This document shows positions 36,636 through 45,694 of a stretch of DNA of 64,000 nt, in pieces (positions within the stretch are counted from its first letter, which is position 1; each line of letters opens with the position of its first letter). The notes under the pieces are model-generated. The model had not been told where the DNA came from. It worked only from the letters and a program-made list of their open reading frames with translations, and did no database searches. The position numbers and the translations under genes are program-made. Source of the stretch: Novosphingobium aerophilum (GTDB lineage Bacteria > Pseudomonadota > Alphaproteobacteria > Sphingomonadales > Sphingomonadaceae); assembly GCF_014230305.1 (NCBI RefSeq), contig NZ_JACLAU010000004.1, positions 62,001-126,000 of the forward strand, given 5' to 3'.

Positions 36636-37409
36636 TCAGATGCCCCCGGGGACCGCAGCCCGGCCGGTCGCTTCCAGCCCGAGCGACAGGGCCGCGCAAC
36701 AGGCCGCGAGCCGGTCTGCGTCGGTTGAGCGGACCACGAAGTTCGCCCCGGTGCGTCCCTCGCGCCAGAACGGGTAGGAGCCGATCTGGCACCCCTCGTG
36801 GCTCTTCTCGGTCTGGCGCAGCAGGTCGGCCACTTCGCTCTCGCCCACCCAGCAGCCGATCGTCTCGCTCAGCAGCGGGGCGCCGCCCTCCAGCGTGCCG
36901 GTCAGGGCCTCGAGCATGCCGGCGGTGATCGAGGGGACGCCGGCCATGATGAAGATGTTGCCCCAGCGGATGCCGGGAGCGCCGGTGAAGCGGTTGGGGA
37001 TCAGATCGGCCCCGGCAGGCACGCGCGCCATGCGCAGGCGGGCCTCGGTCAGCCCGCCGCGGGTGGTGTAATAGTCTTCCAGGATGGCCCGCGCCTCGGG
37101 ATGGACCTCGACCGCCACACCCAGCGCGGCGGCGATCGCGTCCACGGTGATGTCGTCATGGGTCGGGCCGATTCCGCCGGTGGTGAACAGATAATCGTTC
37201 CGCGCCCGCAGGGCGTTGACCGCCTCGATGATCGCGGGCTCCTCGTCGGCGACGACGCGGACCTCCTTCAGGCGGATCCCCTGGACCTGCAGCCAGGTGG
37301 CGACCTGCGCGATGTTCTTGTCATGCGTGCGGCCGGACAGGATTTCGTCACCGATCACGATCAGCGCGGCGGTGAAGATGCGGGCGGGGGTGGCGCTCTG
37401 GTCGGACAT
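36636..37409 (-). CDS. Molybdopterin-binding (MoaB/MogA, CinA N-terminal type) domain protein
   Basis: 257 aa. ALIVIGDEILSGRTHDKNIAQVATWL at the N-terminus and FTTGGIGPTHDDITVDAIAAALG at about residues 74-96 are the MoCF-fold signatures of CinA N-terminal/competence-damage proteins. The C-terminal CinA nicotinamide-mononucleotide deamidase domain is absent; the last 90 residues are a family-specific extension. In such standalone proteins the activity is often ADP-ribose or CoA-related pyrophosphatase, but this is not demonstrable here. Four bases separate it from the downstream UbiC-like gene, implying one transcript. Confidence 0.85.
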   Translation of the reverse strand: MSDQSATPARIFTAALIVIGDEILSGRTHDKNIAQVATWLQVQGIRLKEVRVVADEEPAIIEAVNALRARNDYLFTTGGIGPTHDDITVDAIAAALGVAVEVHPEARAILEDYYTTRGGLTEARLRMARVPAGADLIPNRFTGAPGIRWGNIFIMAGVPSITAGMLEALTGTLEGGAPLLSETIGCWVGESEVADLLRQTEKSHEGCQIGSYPFWREGRTGANFVVRSTDADRLAACCAALSLGLEATGRAAVPGGI

Positions 37410-37515
37410 GGCGGCTGGTTAGGTCAGCCCGGGCCTGCGGGCAAGCGCGCTGAGGGGACAGGTCGGCGCCGCGCGGTGATTGCCAGAGCGCATCGACTTT
37501 GCCACACCCTGCGCC

Positions 37516-38490
37516 ATGCCGATCATCGCCGCGCGCCGTTATTCCGCCGGATGCACCGAAGACCACGCGCTCGCGCTGGATGGGCAGCCCCGCGTGCCGC
37601 TGCCGCCTGACAGCTTCGACTGGATCGGGCTGTGCGAGCCGACCACGGCCGAGATGGAGCAGGCGCGCCGCCAGTTCGATCTTCACCCGCTGGCGGTCGA
37701 GGACGCGCTCAACCCGACGCAGATGCCCAAGGTCGAGATCTATGGCCAGAGCCTGTTCATCGTCGCGCGCACGGCCGAGCTCGAGGAGGGCGAGAAGATC
37801 GCCTATGGCCAGACCGCGCTGTTCCTGGGCCGCGATTACCTGGTCACCGTCCGGTTCGGCTCGTCCCGCGCGCACAACCCCGTGCGCGATCGGCTCGAGG
37901 CCAATGCCGAGCGCATGGCCGAAGGGGTGGACTATGTCGCCCACGCCATCCTCGACTTCATCGTCGACGGGTTCCAGCCGATCATCGACCGGTTCGAGGA
38001 GGCGGTCCAGGTCATGGAGGAGCGGGCGATCGACACCTTCCCGCAGCCCTCGACCATCCGCCGCATCTTCCGCCTGCGCCGCCAGATCCGCCGCTTCGAA
38101 CGGATCGCCGGGCCGATGGAGGAGGTCTGCGAACGGCTGGCCACCACCGACCTGCCGGTGATCGATCCCGGGGCGCGGATCTGGTTCCGCGACGTGCTCG
38201 ACCATTCGCGCCGCGCGCTGGCGCGCATGCGCGGGCTCAAGGAGACGCTGGCCTCGATCGTCGAGACCGCCAGCCTGCTCGAACAGCACCGCCAGGGCGA
38301 AATGACCCGCCAGCTCGCCGCCTGGGCGGCGATCCTCGCCGTGCCCACCGCGATCGCCGGGATCTATGGGATGAACTTCAGCTTCATGCCCGAGCTGAAG
38401 TGGCGCTACGGCTACTTCATGGCGCTGGGGCTGATCGTCTCGGTCTGCACCGGGCTGTGGTGGCGGTTCCGGCGCATCGGCTGGCTGTAA
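37516..38490 (+). CDS. corA: CorA family Mg2+/Co2+ transporter
   Basis: 324 aa from ATG 37516; a TTG twelve codons upstream is less likely. A large cytoplasmic N-terminal domain (about residues 1-255) with a long helix region (FEEAVQVMEERAIDTFP, LRGLKETL-like), then two transmembrane helices with the diagnostic GMN motif in AIAGIYGMNFSFMPELKW between them. Pentameric channel for magnesium and other divalent cations. Monocistronic by position. Confidence 0.93.
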   Translation: MPIIAARRYSAGCTEDHALALDGQPRVPLPPDSFDWIGLCEPTTAEMEQARRQFDLHPLAVEDALNPTQMPKVEIYGQSLFIVARTAELEEGEKIAYGQTALFLGRDYLVTVRFGSSRAHNPVRDRLEANAERMAEGVDYVAHAILDFIVDGFQPIIDRFEEAVQVMEERAIDTFPQPSTIRRIFRLRRQIRRFERIAGPMEEVCERLATTDLPVIDPGARIWFRDVLDHSRRALARMRGLKETLASIVETASLLEQHRQGEMTRQLAAWAAILAVPTAIAGIYGMNFSFMPELKWRYGYFMALGLIVSVCTGLWWRFRRIGWL

Positions 38491-38620
38491 CGGCGAAGCC
38501 ATGGCGGCGGCCTCCGCTGCCGGCGGTGCCGGATGCGGGAAGGGTGCCGGCCGGGCTGCCGTCGGGGCTTGGCTAGTCCCCGCGATCCTCTAGACTGCGT
38601 GCCATGCCCATCGCATCGCT

Positions 38621-40399
38621 ATGGCCGCAATGAGCGGCGCCGAAGGCCACGTCTCGCTCGTCCGCGACGGGTTCCTGCTGCTCGGCTTCGCCCTGGCCTT
38701 CGTGCTGGTGTTCCGCCGGCTCGGCCTGGGGGCGACGCTGGGCTACCTGCTGGCCGGCGCCGTCGTCGGACCGCAAGCGCTGCATCTGGTGGGCGATCCC
38801 GAGGGCAAGCTGGGCATCGCCGAGCTGGGCATCACCCTGCTGCTGTTCATCGTCGGGCTGGAGCTGAACCCCGCGCGGCTGTGGCGGCTGCGGCGCGAGA
38901 TCTTCGGGCTGGGCCTGCTGCAGGTCACCGCCTGCGGCATCGCCATCGCGGCGATCGTCGCGCTCGGCGTCGGCTTCACCCCGGCCGCCGCGCTGGCCCT
39001 GGGGCTGCCGCTGGCACTGTCGTCGACCGCGCAGGTCCTGCCGATGCTCCAGTCTTCCGGCCGGCTGCGCACCCCCTTTGGCGAGCGCGCCTTTGCCATC
39101 CTGCTGTTCCAGGACCTGTCGATCATCCCGATGATCACGATCATCACCGCGCTCAGCCGCAATCCGGCCGATGCCGGTGGTCCGCCGGGCTGGCTGCTGG
39201 GGCTCTCCACGATCGGCGCGATCCTGGGGCTGATCCTGGCCGGCCGTTACCTGCTGCGCCCGCTGTTCCGCCTGATCGGCAACCTGGGCGAGCGCGAGAT
39301 GTTCGTCACCGCGGCCCTGTTCACCGTGATGGCCTCGGCCGCGGTGATGGAGCTGCTGGGGCTGTCCACTGCGCTCGGGGCCTTCATCGCGGGCGTGATG
39401 CTCGCCGATTCGCCGTACCGGCACGAGCTGGAGGCCGATGTCGAGCCGTTCCGCTCGATCCTGCTCGGCCTGTTCTTCCTGGCCGTGGGCATGATGCTCA
39501 ACCTCCACGCCATCGCCGAGCGGCCGCTGTTCGTCGCCGGCATGGCGCTGGCGCTGATCGCCGCCAAGACCCTGGTGATCTTCGCCATCGCGCGGGTCTT
39601 CGGCATGACCAGCCGGGCCGCGCTGGGCCTTGGCCTGCTGCTCAGCCAGGGCGGCGAGTTCGGCTTCGTCCTGTTCGCCCAGGCACAGAACGCGCTGCTG
39701 ATCTCGCCCGAGGCCGCCAGCCTGTTCGGCGCGGTGGTGACCCTGTCGATGGCGACCACCCCCTTCCTGATGACCGTCACCCGCCGCATCCGGGACGAAC
39801 CGGTCACCGCCGGCACCGAGGAGCGGGAAGGGCCCCAGGCCGATGGCGCCAACGCGCTGGTGGTCGGCTATGGCCGCTTCGGCCAGACCGTGGCGCAGAT
39901 GCTGATCGCCAGCGACGTGCCGGTGACGCTGATCGATTCGGACATCGAGATGATCGATGTCGCCGGGACCTTCGGCGCCAAGGTCTATTTCGGGGACGGC
40001 ACCCGGCTGGACCTGCTGCGCCAGGCCGGGGCCGAGGAGGCCGAACTGATCCTGTTCTGCATCGACGGGGACCAGCTCAGCGCCGAATTCCTCGAGGCCG
40101 TCCACGAAGCCTTTCCCAATGCCGCGATCTATGTCCGCGCCTACGATCGGCGGGCGGTGGTGCGGCTCAAGGGCAGCCCGGCCCGGCGGATCGTGCGCGA
40201 GGTGCTCGAATCGGCGATCGTCATGGCCCGCCGCGCGCTGGAGGACAGCGGGGTTGCCCTGGCCGAGATCGACCGCGCCGAATCGATGTTCCGCGCCCGC
40301 GACCGCGAACGGCTGCGCCTGCAGATCGAAACCGGCGACATGCGGGTTGCGCGGGACAAGATCATCACCCAGCCTGTGCGCGAGAGCGGTGGGGGCTAA
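38621..40399 (+). CDS. Monovalent cation:proton antiporter-2 (Kef-type) with TrkA-N domain
   Basis: 592 aa. Twelve-helix Na+/H+ exchanger domain (about residues 15-385) with typical LSSTAQVLPMLQSSG and LFQDLSIIPMITII segments and FLAVGMMLN, followed by a cytoplasmic RCK/TrkA-N domain: ALVVGYGRFGQTVAQMLIASDVPVTLIDSD at about residues 405-435. This is the KefB/KefC architecture (glutathione-gated K+ efflux) but the ligand is not shown. The first ATG (38621) is annotated; an ATG three codons later is equally possible. A long helical C-terminal tail ends it. Confidence 0.92.
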   Translation: MAAMSGAEGHVSLVRDGFLLLGFALAFVLVFRRLGLGATLGYLLAGAVVGPQALHLVGDPEGKLGIAELGITLLLFIVGLELNPARLWRLRREIFGLGLLQVTACGIAIAAIVALGVGFTPAAALALGLPLALSSTAQVLPMLQSSGRLRTPFGERAFAILLFQDLSIIPMITIITALSRNPADAGGPPGWLLGLSTIGAILGLILAGRYLLRPLFRLIGNLGEREMFVTAALFTVMASAAVMELLGLSTALGAFIAGVMLADSPYRHELEADVEPFRSILLGLFFLAVGMMLNLHAIAERPLFVAGMALALIAAKTLVIFAIARVFGMTSRAALGLGLLLSQGGEFGFVLFAQAQNALLISPEAASLFGAVVTLSMATTPFLMTVTRRIRDEPVTAGTEEREGPQADGANALVVGYGRFGQTVAQMLIASDVPVTLIDSDIEMIDVAGTFGAKVYFGDGTRLDLLRQAGAEEAELILFCIDGDQLSAEFLEAVHEAFPNAAIYVRAYDRRAVVRLKGSPARRIVREVLESAIVMARRALEDSGVALAEIDRAESMFRARDRERLRLQIETGDMRVARDKIITQPVRESGGG

Positions 40400-40423
40400 C
40401 GACCGCGCCGGGAGGCCGCCACG

Positions 40424-41059
40424 ATGAACCTGTCCGCGTCATCCCCTTCGGCCGTCCGCTCGGTGGGAATCCTGCTCTTTCCGGAGGTTGAGGTGCTCGA
40501 CTTTGCCGGCCCGTTCGAGGTCTTTTCGGTCGCCGCGCGGATTGCCCCGCGCCTGCTCGGGCTGCCCACGCCGCCTTTTGCGGTGTTCACGGTCGCTCGC
40601 GATGCGCAGCCGGTCTGCGCACGCCACGGGCTGATCGTCGTGCCCGGCCACGGCTTCGCCGATGCGCCACCGATCGACGTGCTGATCGTTCCGGGCGGGG
40701 TGGTCGACCAGCCGCTGGGCTGCCGCACCACGCTGGACTGGCTGCGCCAGACCGCCGCCACCGCGGGCCTGACTGCCTCGGTCTGCACCGGCGCCTTCCT
40801 GCTGGCCGAGCTCGGCCTGCTCGATGGCCGGCGCGCCACCACCCATTGGGAGGATCTCGCAGATCTGCGCGCCGCCTATCCCCGGGTCAGCGTGATCGGG
40901 GGTGTCCCTTACGTGGACGAAGGCGCCGTGGTGACCTCGGCCGGGATCTCGGCCGGGATCGGGATGAGTCTCCATCTGGTCGGTCGGCTGGTCAGCCCGG
41001 AGCTCGCCCGGCTGACCGCGCGGCAGATGCAGTACGACTGGCGTCCGGAAGCAGGGTGA
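40424..41059 (+). CDS. DJ-1/PfpI family protein (isonitrile hydratase-like)
   Basis: 211 aa with the class I glutamine amidotransferase-like fold. VGILLFPEVEVLDFAGPFEVFS at the N-terminus, IDVLIVPGGVV, and the nucleophile elbow SVCTGAFLLAELGLLDGRRATTHW, the cysteine being the presumed catalytic residue. This sequence class includes isonitrile hydratase InhA and the N-terminal domain of GATase1-AraC regulators; no DNA-binding domain is fused here. It lies 24 bases after the antiporter gene, so the two may be co-transcribed. Confidence 0.85.
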   Translation: MNLSASSPSAVRSVGILLFPEVEVLDFAGPFEVFSVAARIAPRLLGLPTPPFAVFTVARDAQPVCARHGLIVVPGHGFADAPPIDVLIVPGGVVDQPLGCRTTLDWLRQTAATAGLTASVCTGAFLLAELGLLDGRRATTHWEDLADLRAAYPRVSVIGGVPYVDEGAVVTSAGISAGIGMSLHLVGRLVSPELARLTARQMQYDWRPEAG

Positions 41060-41082
41060 GCGCGGCGATGGCGTGTGGCTGC

Positions 41083-41174
41083 CGTCATCCCGGGCTCGAC
41101 CCAGGACCGCTGGCCTCATCGACGCGAGGCCGGTCCGATCCGGCCCGCGGTCCTGGGTCGAGCCCGGGATGACG
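41083..41174. repeat. Paired inverted repeat, CGTCATCCCGGG family
   Basis: CGTCATCCCGGGCTCGACCC... (41083-41110) and its inverse ...GGGTCGAGCCCGGGATGACG (41147-41174), 36 bases apart. It follows the DJ-1 gene and lies beside the rimO-side terminator. Confidence 0.85.
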
Positions 41175-41179
41175 ATGAC

Positions 41180-41275
41180 CAAAAAAAGGGCCCGGTCGTT
41201 GCCGACCGGGCCTTTGGAAGTTTTGGGAGAGGATGCCTGAAAGGCACCCCCTATGTGGGCCCGACTCGGTTTTGC
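41180..41275 (-). ncRNA. Candidate small RNA downstream of rimO
   Basis: Read on the minus strand: an 8-bp hairpin GGGTGCCT-TTC-AGGCATCC (genomic 41231-41249), then a single-stranded C/T-rich stretch TCTCCCAAAACTTCC resembling the anti-Shine-Dalgarno loops of alphaproteobacterial sRNAs, then a strong terminator hairpin ending in seven T. No ORF. The 5' end is a guess. It could instead be the rimO 3' UTR, but the structured layout favours a trans-acting RNA. Confidence 0.4.
41185..41215. terminator. Bidirectional terminator between the DJ-1 gene and rimO
   Basis: AAAGGGCCCGGTCG-TTGC-CGACCGGGCCTTT, a GC-rich stem with a four-base loop. It is preceded on the left by more A (seven in all), giving a full T-run for minus-strand transcripts and a short one for plus-strand transcripts. 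Confidence 0.85.
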
Positions 41276-41324
41276 TGCAAGTGCGAATAGTGCGTACACG
41301 ATTGCATGAAACGCAACTGCGGCG

Positions 41325-42704
41325 TCATGATCCTGCAACAAAGCCGTAGAGATCGTGGGCATCGGCCTCTTCCACGGTGACCTGGACGATGTCACCCGGC
41401 TGCAACGTGGCGGGCACCTGGCGCAGGTAGACCGCGCCGTCGATCTCCGGGGCGTCGGCCTGGCTGCGGCCGGTGGCACCAACATCGCCGTCCTCGTCGG
41501 GTTCGCCCACCTCGTCGATGATCACCGGCAGGGTGCGACCGACCTTGGCGGCCAGCCGCGCGGCGCTGATCGCCTCGGTCTTTTCCATCAGCCGGGCATA
41601 GCGCTCTTCCTTGACCGCTTCGGGCACGGCCCCGGGCAGGTCATTGGCGCTGGCCCCGGCGACAGGTTCGAAGCGGAAGCCGCCGACGCGGTCGAGCTGG
41701 GCCTCGTCCAGCCAGTCGAGCAGGTACTGGAAGTCGGCCTCGGTCTCGCCGGGGAAGCCGACCACGAAGGACGATCGGATCGCGATGTCCGGGCAGATTG
41801 CGCGCCACTGGCGCAGCCGCTCCAGCACCTTGGCCTCGTTCGCCGGACGCTTCATCGCCTTCAGCACCGAGGGCGCGGCGTGCTGGAACGGGATGTCCAG
41901 ATAAGGCGTCAGCAGCCCCTCGGCCATCAGCGGGATCACCGCGTCGACATGGGGGTAGGGGTAGACGTAGTGCAGCCGCACCCAGGGCGTCTGCCCGTCC
42001 GGGCTGCGGAGCTGGCCCAGTTCCCGGGCCAGGTCGGTCATGTGGGTGCGCACGGCGCGGTCCTTCCAGGTCCGCTCCTCGTGGCGCACGTCGACGCCAT
42101 AGGCCGAGGTGTCCTGGCTGATCACCAGCAGCTCGCGCGTGCCCGCAGCGACCAGCTTTTCCGCCTCGCGCAGCACGGCATCGATCCGCCGGCTGGCCAG
42201 CTTGCCGCGCAGTTGCGGGATGATGCAGAACGAGCAGGCGTGATTGCAGCCCTCGGAAATCTTGAGATAGCCGTAGTGCCGCGGGGTCAGCTTCACTTCG
42301 CCGGGATCGGCCTGCGGGATCAGGTCGATATAGGGGCCCAGGCTGGCCGGGGCCGCCTGATGCACCGCTTCGACCACGGCCTCGTACTGGTGCGCTCCGG
42401 TGACGGCCAGCACGTCGGGGAACCTAGCGCGGATCAGCTCGGCCTCGTTCCCCATGCAGCCGGTCACGATGACCCGGCCGTTCTCGGCAATCGCCTCGCC
42501 GATCGCGCTCAGGCTTTCCTCCTTGGCCGAATCGAGGAAGCCGCAGGTGTTGACCAGCACCACGTCGGCGCCGGCATAGTCCGCGCTCATCGCATAGCCG
42601 TCGGCGCGCAGCCGGGTGAGAATGCGCTCGCTGTCGACCAGCGCCTTGGGACAGCCCAGGCTGACCATGCCGACCTTGCGCGGAGAGGGGATTTCCAGTG
42701 CCAT
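41325..42704 (-). CDS. rimO: Ribosomal protein S12 methylthiotransferase RimO
   Basis: Radical-SAM enzyme that methylthiolates the conserved aspartate of ribosomal protein S12. 459 aa: an MTTase N-terminal domain with [24 protein letters not shown] and [12 protein letters not shown] (auxiliary cluster cysteines), the radical-SAM motif CNHACSFC (CxxxCxxC) at about residue 155, and a C-terminal TRAM domain. [12 protein letters not shown] and the short N-terminus favour RimO over MiaB. Divergent from the hypothetical gene at 42767. Confidence 0.95.
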   Translation of the reverse strand: MALEIPSPRKVGMVSLGCPKALVDSERILTRLRADGYAMSADYAGADVVLVNTCGFLDSAKEESLSAIGEAIAENGRVIVTGCMGNEAELIRARFPDVLAVTGAHQYEAVVEAVHQAAPASLGPYIDLIPQADPGEVKLTPRHYGYLKISEGCNHACSFCIIPQLRGKLASRRIDAVLREAEKLVAAGTRELLVISQDTSAYGVDVRHEERTWKDRAVRTHMTDLARELGQLRSPDGQTPWVRLHYVYPYPHVDAVIPLMAEGLLTPYLDIPFQHAAPSVLKAMKRPANEAKVLERLRQWRAICPDIAIRSSFVVGFPGETEADFQYLLDWLDEAQLDRVGGFRFEPVAGASANDLPGAVPEAVKEERYARLMEKTEAISAARLAAKVGRTLPVIIDEVGEPDEDGDVGATGRSQADAPEIDGAVYLRQVPATLQPGDIVQVTVEEADAHDLYGFVAGS

Positions 42705-42766
42705 ATGCCGCGCGCCCCTACACGCAGTTGGCGCCCGCGTCGATTGCCGCGTATGAAGCGGCGATC

Positions 42767-43279
42767 ATGCGCATCACCATCACCAAGGGGCAGGCCGACG
42801 ACGGGATCGCCGGGATTCGCGATGATGGCAGCCGTTTCGCCACCCGCTTCCCCAAGAAAGGGCCGCTGCCGCACGATGCCGTGCACCTGTTCGTCGAACA
42901 GGAACTGGGCCTGCGCGGGGCCTTCTGGGGCATGGTCGCCGGGGGCTATCACCCGGAAGAGATCGCCGCGATCGCCCATGCCGCCGGCCACGCCAGCGCC
43001 AGCCGCGCCCAGGTGCCCCAAGCGCATATCGTCGAACTGCTCCAGGCCGAACGGATCGTGGAATGCTTCGAGGCCGACCTGTGGTCGGGCGGGAAGGGCG
43101 ATCCGGCGCTGCTGATTGCCGTGGCCGCCACGGCCTGCGCCGATTCGTTCGTGCCGCTGCCCACGTTCGGCCCGGCCGACGTGGCGGCGGTGCGGGACCA
43201 GATCCGCGGGTTTTCGGCCCGGTGGCTGCCCGCTGCGCCCGGGCATGGCGAAACCATCGAATGGCGCGAGGGAGACTGA
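42767..43279 (+). CDS. Conserved hypothetical protein
   Basis: 170 aa from ATG 42767; an earlier ATG at 42698 in frame overlaps the rimO start region and is not preferred. No signal peptide or membrane span. RDDGSRFATRFPKKGPLPHDAVHLFVEQELGLRGAFWGMVAGG at about residues 18-62 is the most conserved-looking part; the rest is Ala-rich helices. I recognise the pattern as a recurrent alphaproteobacterial hypothetical but no named family. The DUF1761 gene follows four bases later, so the two are co-transcribed. Confidence 0.7.
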   Translation: MRITITKGQADDGIAGIRDDGSRFATRFPKKGPLPHDAVHLFVEQELGLRGAFWGMVAGGYHPEEIAAIAHAAGHASASRAQVPQAHIVELLQAERIVECFEADLWSGGKGDPALLIAVAATACADSFVPLPTFGPADVAAVRDQIRGFSARWLPAAPGHGETIEWREGD

Positions 43280-43282
43280 GCC

Positions 43283-43693
43283 ATGGGTGCGATCAACTGG
43301 CTGGCCGTGTTGCTGGCCCCCGGACTGGCCGCCGCGATCGGCCGGGTCTGGTATGGCCCGCTGTTCGGCGGCCTTCCCCCCTTCGCCTTCATGCAGACCG
43401 ACCGGCGCCCGGACGCCGGCCCGGTGCGCGATGCCATCGCGGGCCTGTTCCTGCTGGCCTTTCCCGCGCTGATGCTGGGGCACAGCCTGGCCCGGATCGG
43501 GGCCGAGACCCTGGCGGTCAAGCCGTGGCTCTACTGGATGCAGTCGGGCGGCGTGGCGCTGTTCTTCGTGATCCCGGCGGTGTGGATCAACCAGGCCCGC
43601 CACGGCGTGACCCTGCGCGAGGCGCTGGTCGACGCCGGCTTCTGGCTGGTGGCCTACCTCGCCATGGGCACGGTGTTCTGGACGCTGGGGTAA
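43283..43693 (+). CDS. DUF1761 family membrane protein
   Basis: 136 aa with four predicted transmembrane helices. The start INWLAVLLAPGLAAAIGRVWYGPLFGG is the DUF1761 signature. Function unknown. It begins four bases after the preceding hypothetical gene. The downstream 226-base gap carries a paired repeat. Confidence 0.85.
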   Translation: MGAINWLAVLLAPGLAAAIGRVWYGPLFGGLPPFAFMQTDRRPDAGPVRDAIAGLFLLAFPALMLGHSLARIGAETLAVKPWLYWMQSGGVALFFVIPAVWINQARHGVTLREALVDAGFWLVAYLAMGTVFWTLG

Positions 43694-43740
43694 GGGTGCC
43701 AAAGGGCAGCCGAGACGAGGATTGATCCTCCGATTGTCTT

Positions 43741-43876
43741 CGTCATCCTGAACTTGTTTCAGGATCGATCTCTCCTGTGGCGCGGAGCCATCGTGGAAGT
43801 CATTGGCCTCGGTGGCGTATCGCAGCCGGACCTGCCTTCATGGCACGATGGATCCTGAAACAAGTTCAGGATGACG
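43741..43876. repeat. Paired inverted repeat, same family as 18198-18354
   Basis: CGTCATCCTGAACTTGTTTC... (43741-43769) and the inverse ...CAAGTTCAGGATGACGA (43847-43876). It sits at the convergent end of the DUF1761 and LytM genes. Confidence 0.85.
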
Positions 43877-43919
43877 AGACGTCAGGCCACCGCACTTGTG
43901 AAACGCTCGCTCGCAACCC

Positions 43920-44918
43920 TCACCGCTTCGGCAGCAGCGCCTCGGGATCGCGGGGTACGGTGTTGCGGCGGATTTCGAAGTGGAGTTCGGTGGTGCTGGT
44001 CGATCCGGTGTTGCCGATCAGCCCGACCCGCTCGCCGGCGCGGACCAGTTCGCCCTTTTTCACGGTGACCCTGGACAGCTTGGCATAGGCCGAGAACCAA
44101 CCCCGGCCGTGATCGATGATCACCACGTTGCCATAGAGGTTGGGTTCCTTGCCGGCGAACCACACCAGCCCCGGCGCGGCGGCGCGGACCGGGTCGCCCT
44201 TGGCCCCGGCGATGTCGATCCCGTCGTGCGGGCTGGTCTTGCTGCGGCGGGCGCGGCTTTCGCTGCTGCTCACCCCCTTGGCGCGCAGGACGAAGCCGCG
44301 GCGGACCTTGCCCGGCGCGGGCCAGGCGAAGCGCAGCGCCGCCGGCTGGTCGGCGCGGGCGGCGGACCTGGTCTCGTCGGCTTCGTCGTCGCTGTCCGGG
44401 GTGGCGGGAGCGGCAACGGGGGGCGGGGCCTTGGTGAGGGTCGGGATCACCAGGGTCTGCCCGGCGCGCACCCGGCCCTTGGGGTCGATCCCGTTGGCCA
44501 CGGCGATCGCGCTCCACGACACGCCATAGTCCATGGCGATGGCAAAGCCGGTCTCGCCCTCCTTGACCGTGTGGCTGCGGCGGCGCGGGATCACCAGCAC
44601 CTGGCCTTCGCGCACGGCATAGGGCGGCTTCAGCCCGTTGGCCTCGATGATCAGGATGCGCGGCACCTCGGCCCGGCCCGCGATCCCGCCCAGGGTCTCG
44701 CCGGCGAGGACCTTGTGGCGGGTCTCGGTGGTGGGATCGGTGTCGGCGGCGGGGGCAGCCTTGGCGGGGGTCTTGGGGGCGGCCTTGGAAGGGGCCTTGG
44801 GCTTAGCCTTGGCCTGGGACCTGGTCGGCTTGTCGGTCGCCGCCAGTGCGGGCAGCGCCGCGGCCAGCGCCAGTCCCGCGATCAGGCGACCCGCCCGGCG
44901 CATCAGGCCCCGGCGCAT
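43920..44918 (-). CDS. LysM and degenerate LytM/M23 domain protein (NlpD-like)
   Basis: 332 aa. Signal peptide, a Lys/Pro/Ala-rich linker, two LysM modules (HKVLAGETLGGIAGRAEV and HTVKEGETGFAIAMDYGV, roughly residues 65-165) and an M23/LytM domain. Zinc ligands are kept: His231 and Asp235 (PHDGID) and His313. The two catalytic histidines are replaced, by Lys280 (YAKLS) and Glu311 (ELHFEI), the pattern of amidase activators such as NlpD/EnvC rather than active endopeptidases. It starts one base inside the surE stop, and surE-nlpD proximity is also known from enterobacteria. An ATG at 44903 is an alternative start. Confidence 0.9.
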   Translation of the reverse strand: MRRGLMRRAGRLIAGLALAAALPALAATDKPTRSQAKAKPKAPSKAAPKTPAKAAPAADTDPTTETRHKVLAGETLGGIAGRAEVPRILIIEANGLKPPYAVREGQVLVIPRRRSHTVKEGETGFAIAMDYGVSWSAIAVANGIDPKGRVRAGQTLVIPTLTKAPPPVAAPATPDSDDEADETRSAARADQPAALRFAWPAPGKVRRGFVLRAKGVSSSESRARRSKTSPHDGIDIAGAKGDPVRAAAPGLVWFAGKEPNLYGNVVIIDHGRGWFSAYAKLSRVTVKKGELVRAGERVGLIGNTGSTSTTELHFEIRRNTVPRDPEALLPKR

Positions 44919-45679
44919 CAGGCGTAGCGGGCCTTGAGCCCGGTCAGCGAACCCTCGTGGGTCAGGTCGAGCTGGAGCGGGGTCACCGTGACGAAGCCTT
45001 CCGCGATCGCTTCCAGATCGGTGTCGTGACCGGGGGTGTGCTCGATCCCGTGCAGTCCGAACCAGAAGTAGGGGAAGCCGCGCGGATCGACCGCCTCGAC
45101 CAGCGAGCCGCGGGCGTAGTCGTGGAAGCCCTGGCGCACCGCCTTGATGCCGCGCACCTCGGCCGCGGGCAGGGGCGGGAAGTTGATGTTGATCAGGGTG
45201 CGCGCGGCGAACGGGGTTTCCAGCAGCGGGGCAATGGCCCTGGCGCCCCAGTCCTCGGCAGCATCGAACCGCACGTTGTTGCCCACGCCTTCCTTGGTGT
45301 AGACTTGGCTCAGCGCGATCGAGGGGATGCCCGCTAGCGTCCCTTCCATCGCCGCCGCGACCGTGCCCGAATAGGTCACGTCGTCGCCCAGGTTGGCCCC
45401 GCGGTTCACCCCCGACAGGATCAGGTCGGGCGCCTGCGGCATGACCTTGCGCAGCGCCATGGTGACCGCGTCGGTCGGCGTTCCCGACACCGAAAAGCGC
45501 CGTTCGGCATGCTGGCGCAGCCGCACCGGCTTGGTCAGGGTGAGCGAATGGCCCGCGCCCGACTGCTCCTCGGCCGGGGCGCAGATCCAGACATCGTCGG
45601 AAAACTGCCGGGCGATCCGCTCCAGCACGGTCAGCCCGGGAGCGTTGATGCCGTCATCGTTGGTCAGGAGAATGCGCAA
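44918..45679 (-). CDS. surE: 5'/3'-nucleotidase SurE
   Basis: Metal-dependent nucleotidase/survival protein. 253 aa with ILLTNDDGINAPG at the N-terminus (metal-binding Asp-Asp), LSGVNRGANLGDDVTYSGTVAAAMEG at about residues 85-110 and NINFPPLP. Length and motifs are standard. It lies 15 bases after serS and overlaps the LytM gene, forming serS-surE-lytM. Confidence 0.96.
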   Translation of the reverse strand: MRILLTNDDGINAPGLTVLERIARQFSDDVWICAPAEEQSGAGHSLTLTKPVRLRQHAERRFSVSGTPTDAVTMALRKVMPQAPDLILSGVNRGANLGDDVTYSGTVAAAMEGTLAGIPSIALSQVYTKEGVGNNVRFDAAEDWGARAIAPLLETPFAARTLININFPPLPAAEVRGIKAVRQGFHDYARGSLVEAVDPRGFPYFWFGLHGIEHTPGHDTDLEAIAEGFVTVTPLQLDLTHEGSLTGLKARYA

Positions 45680-45694
45680 GGGGTGAGGGTCCGA

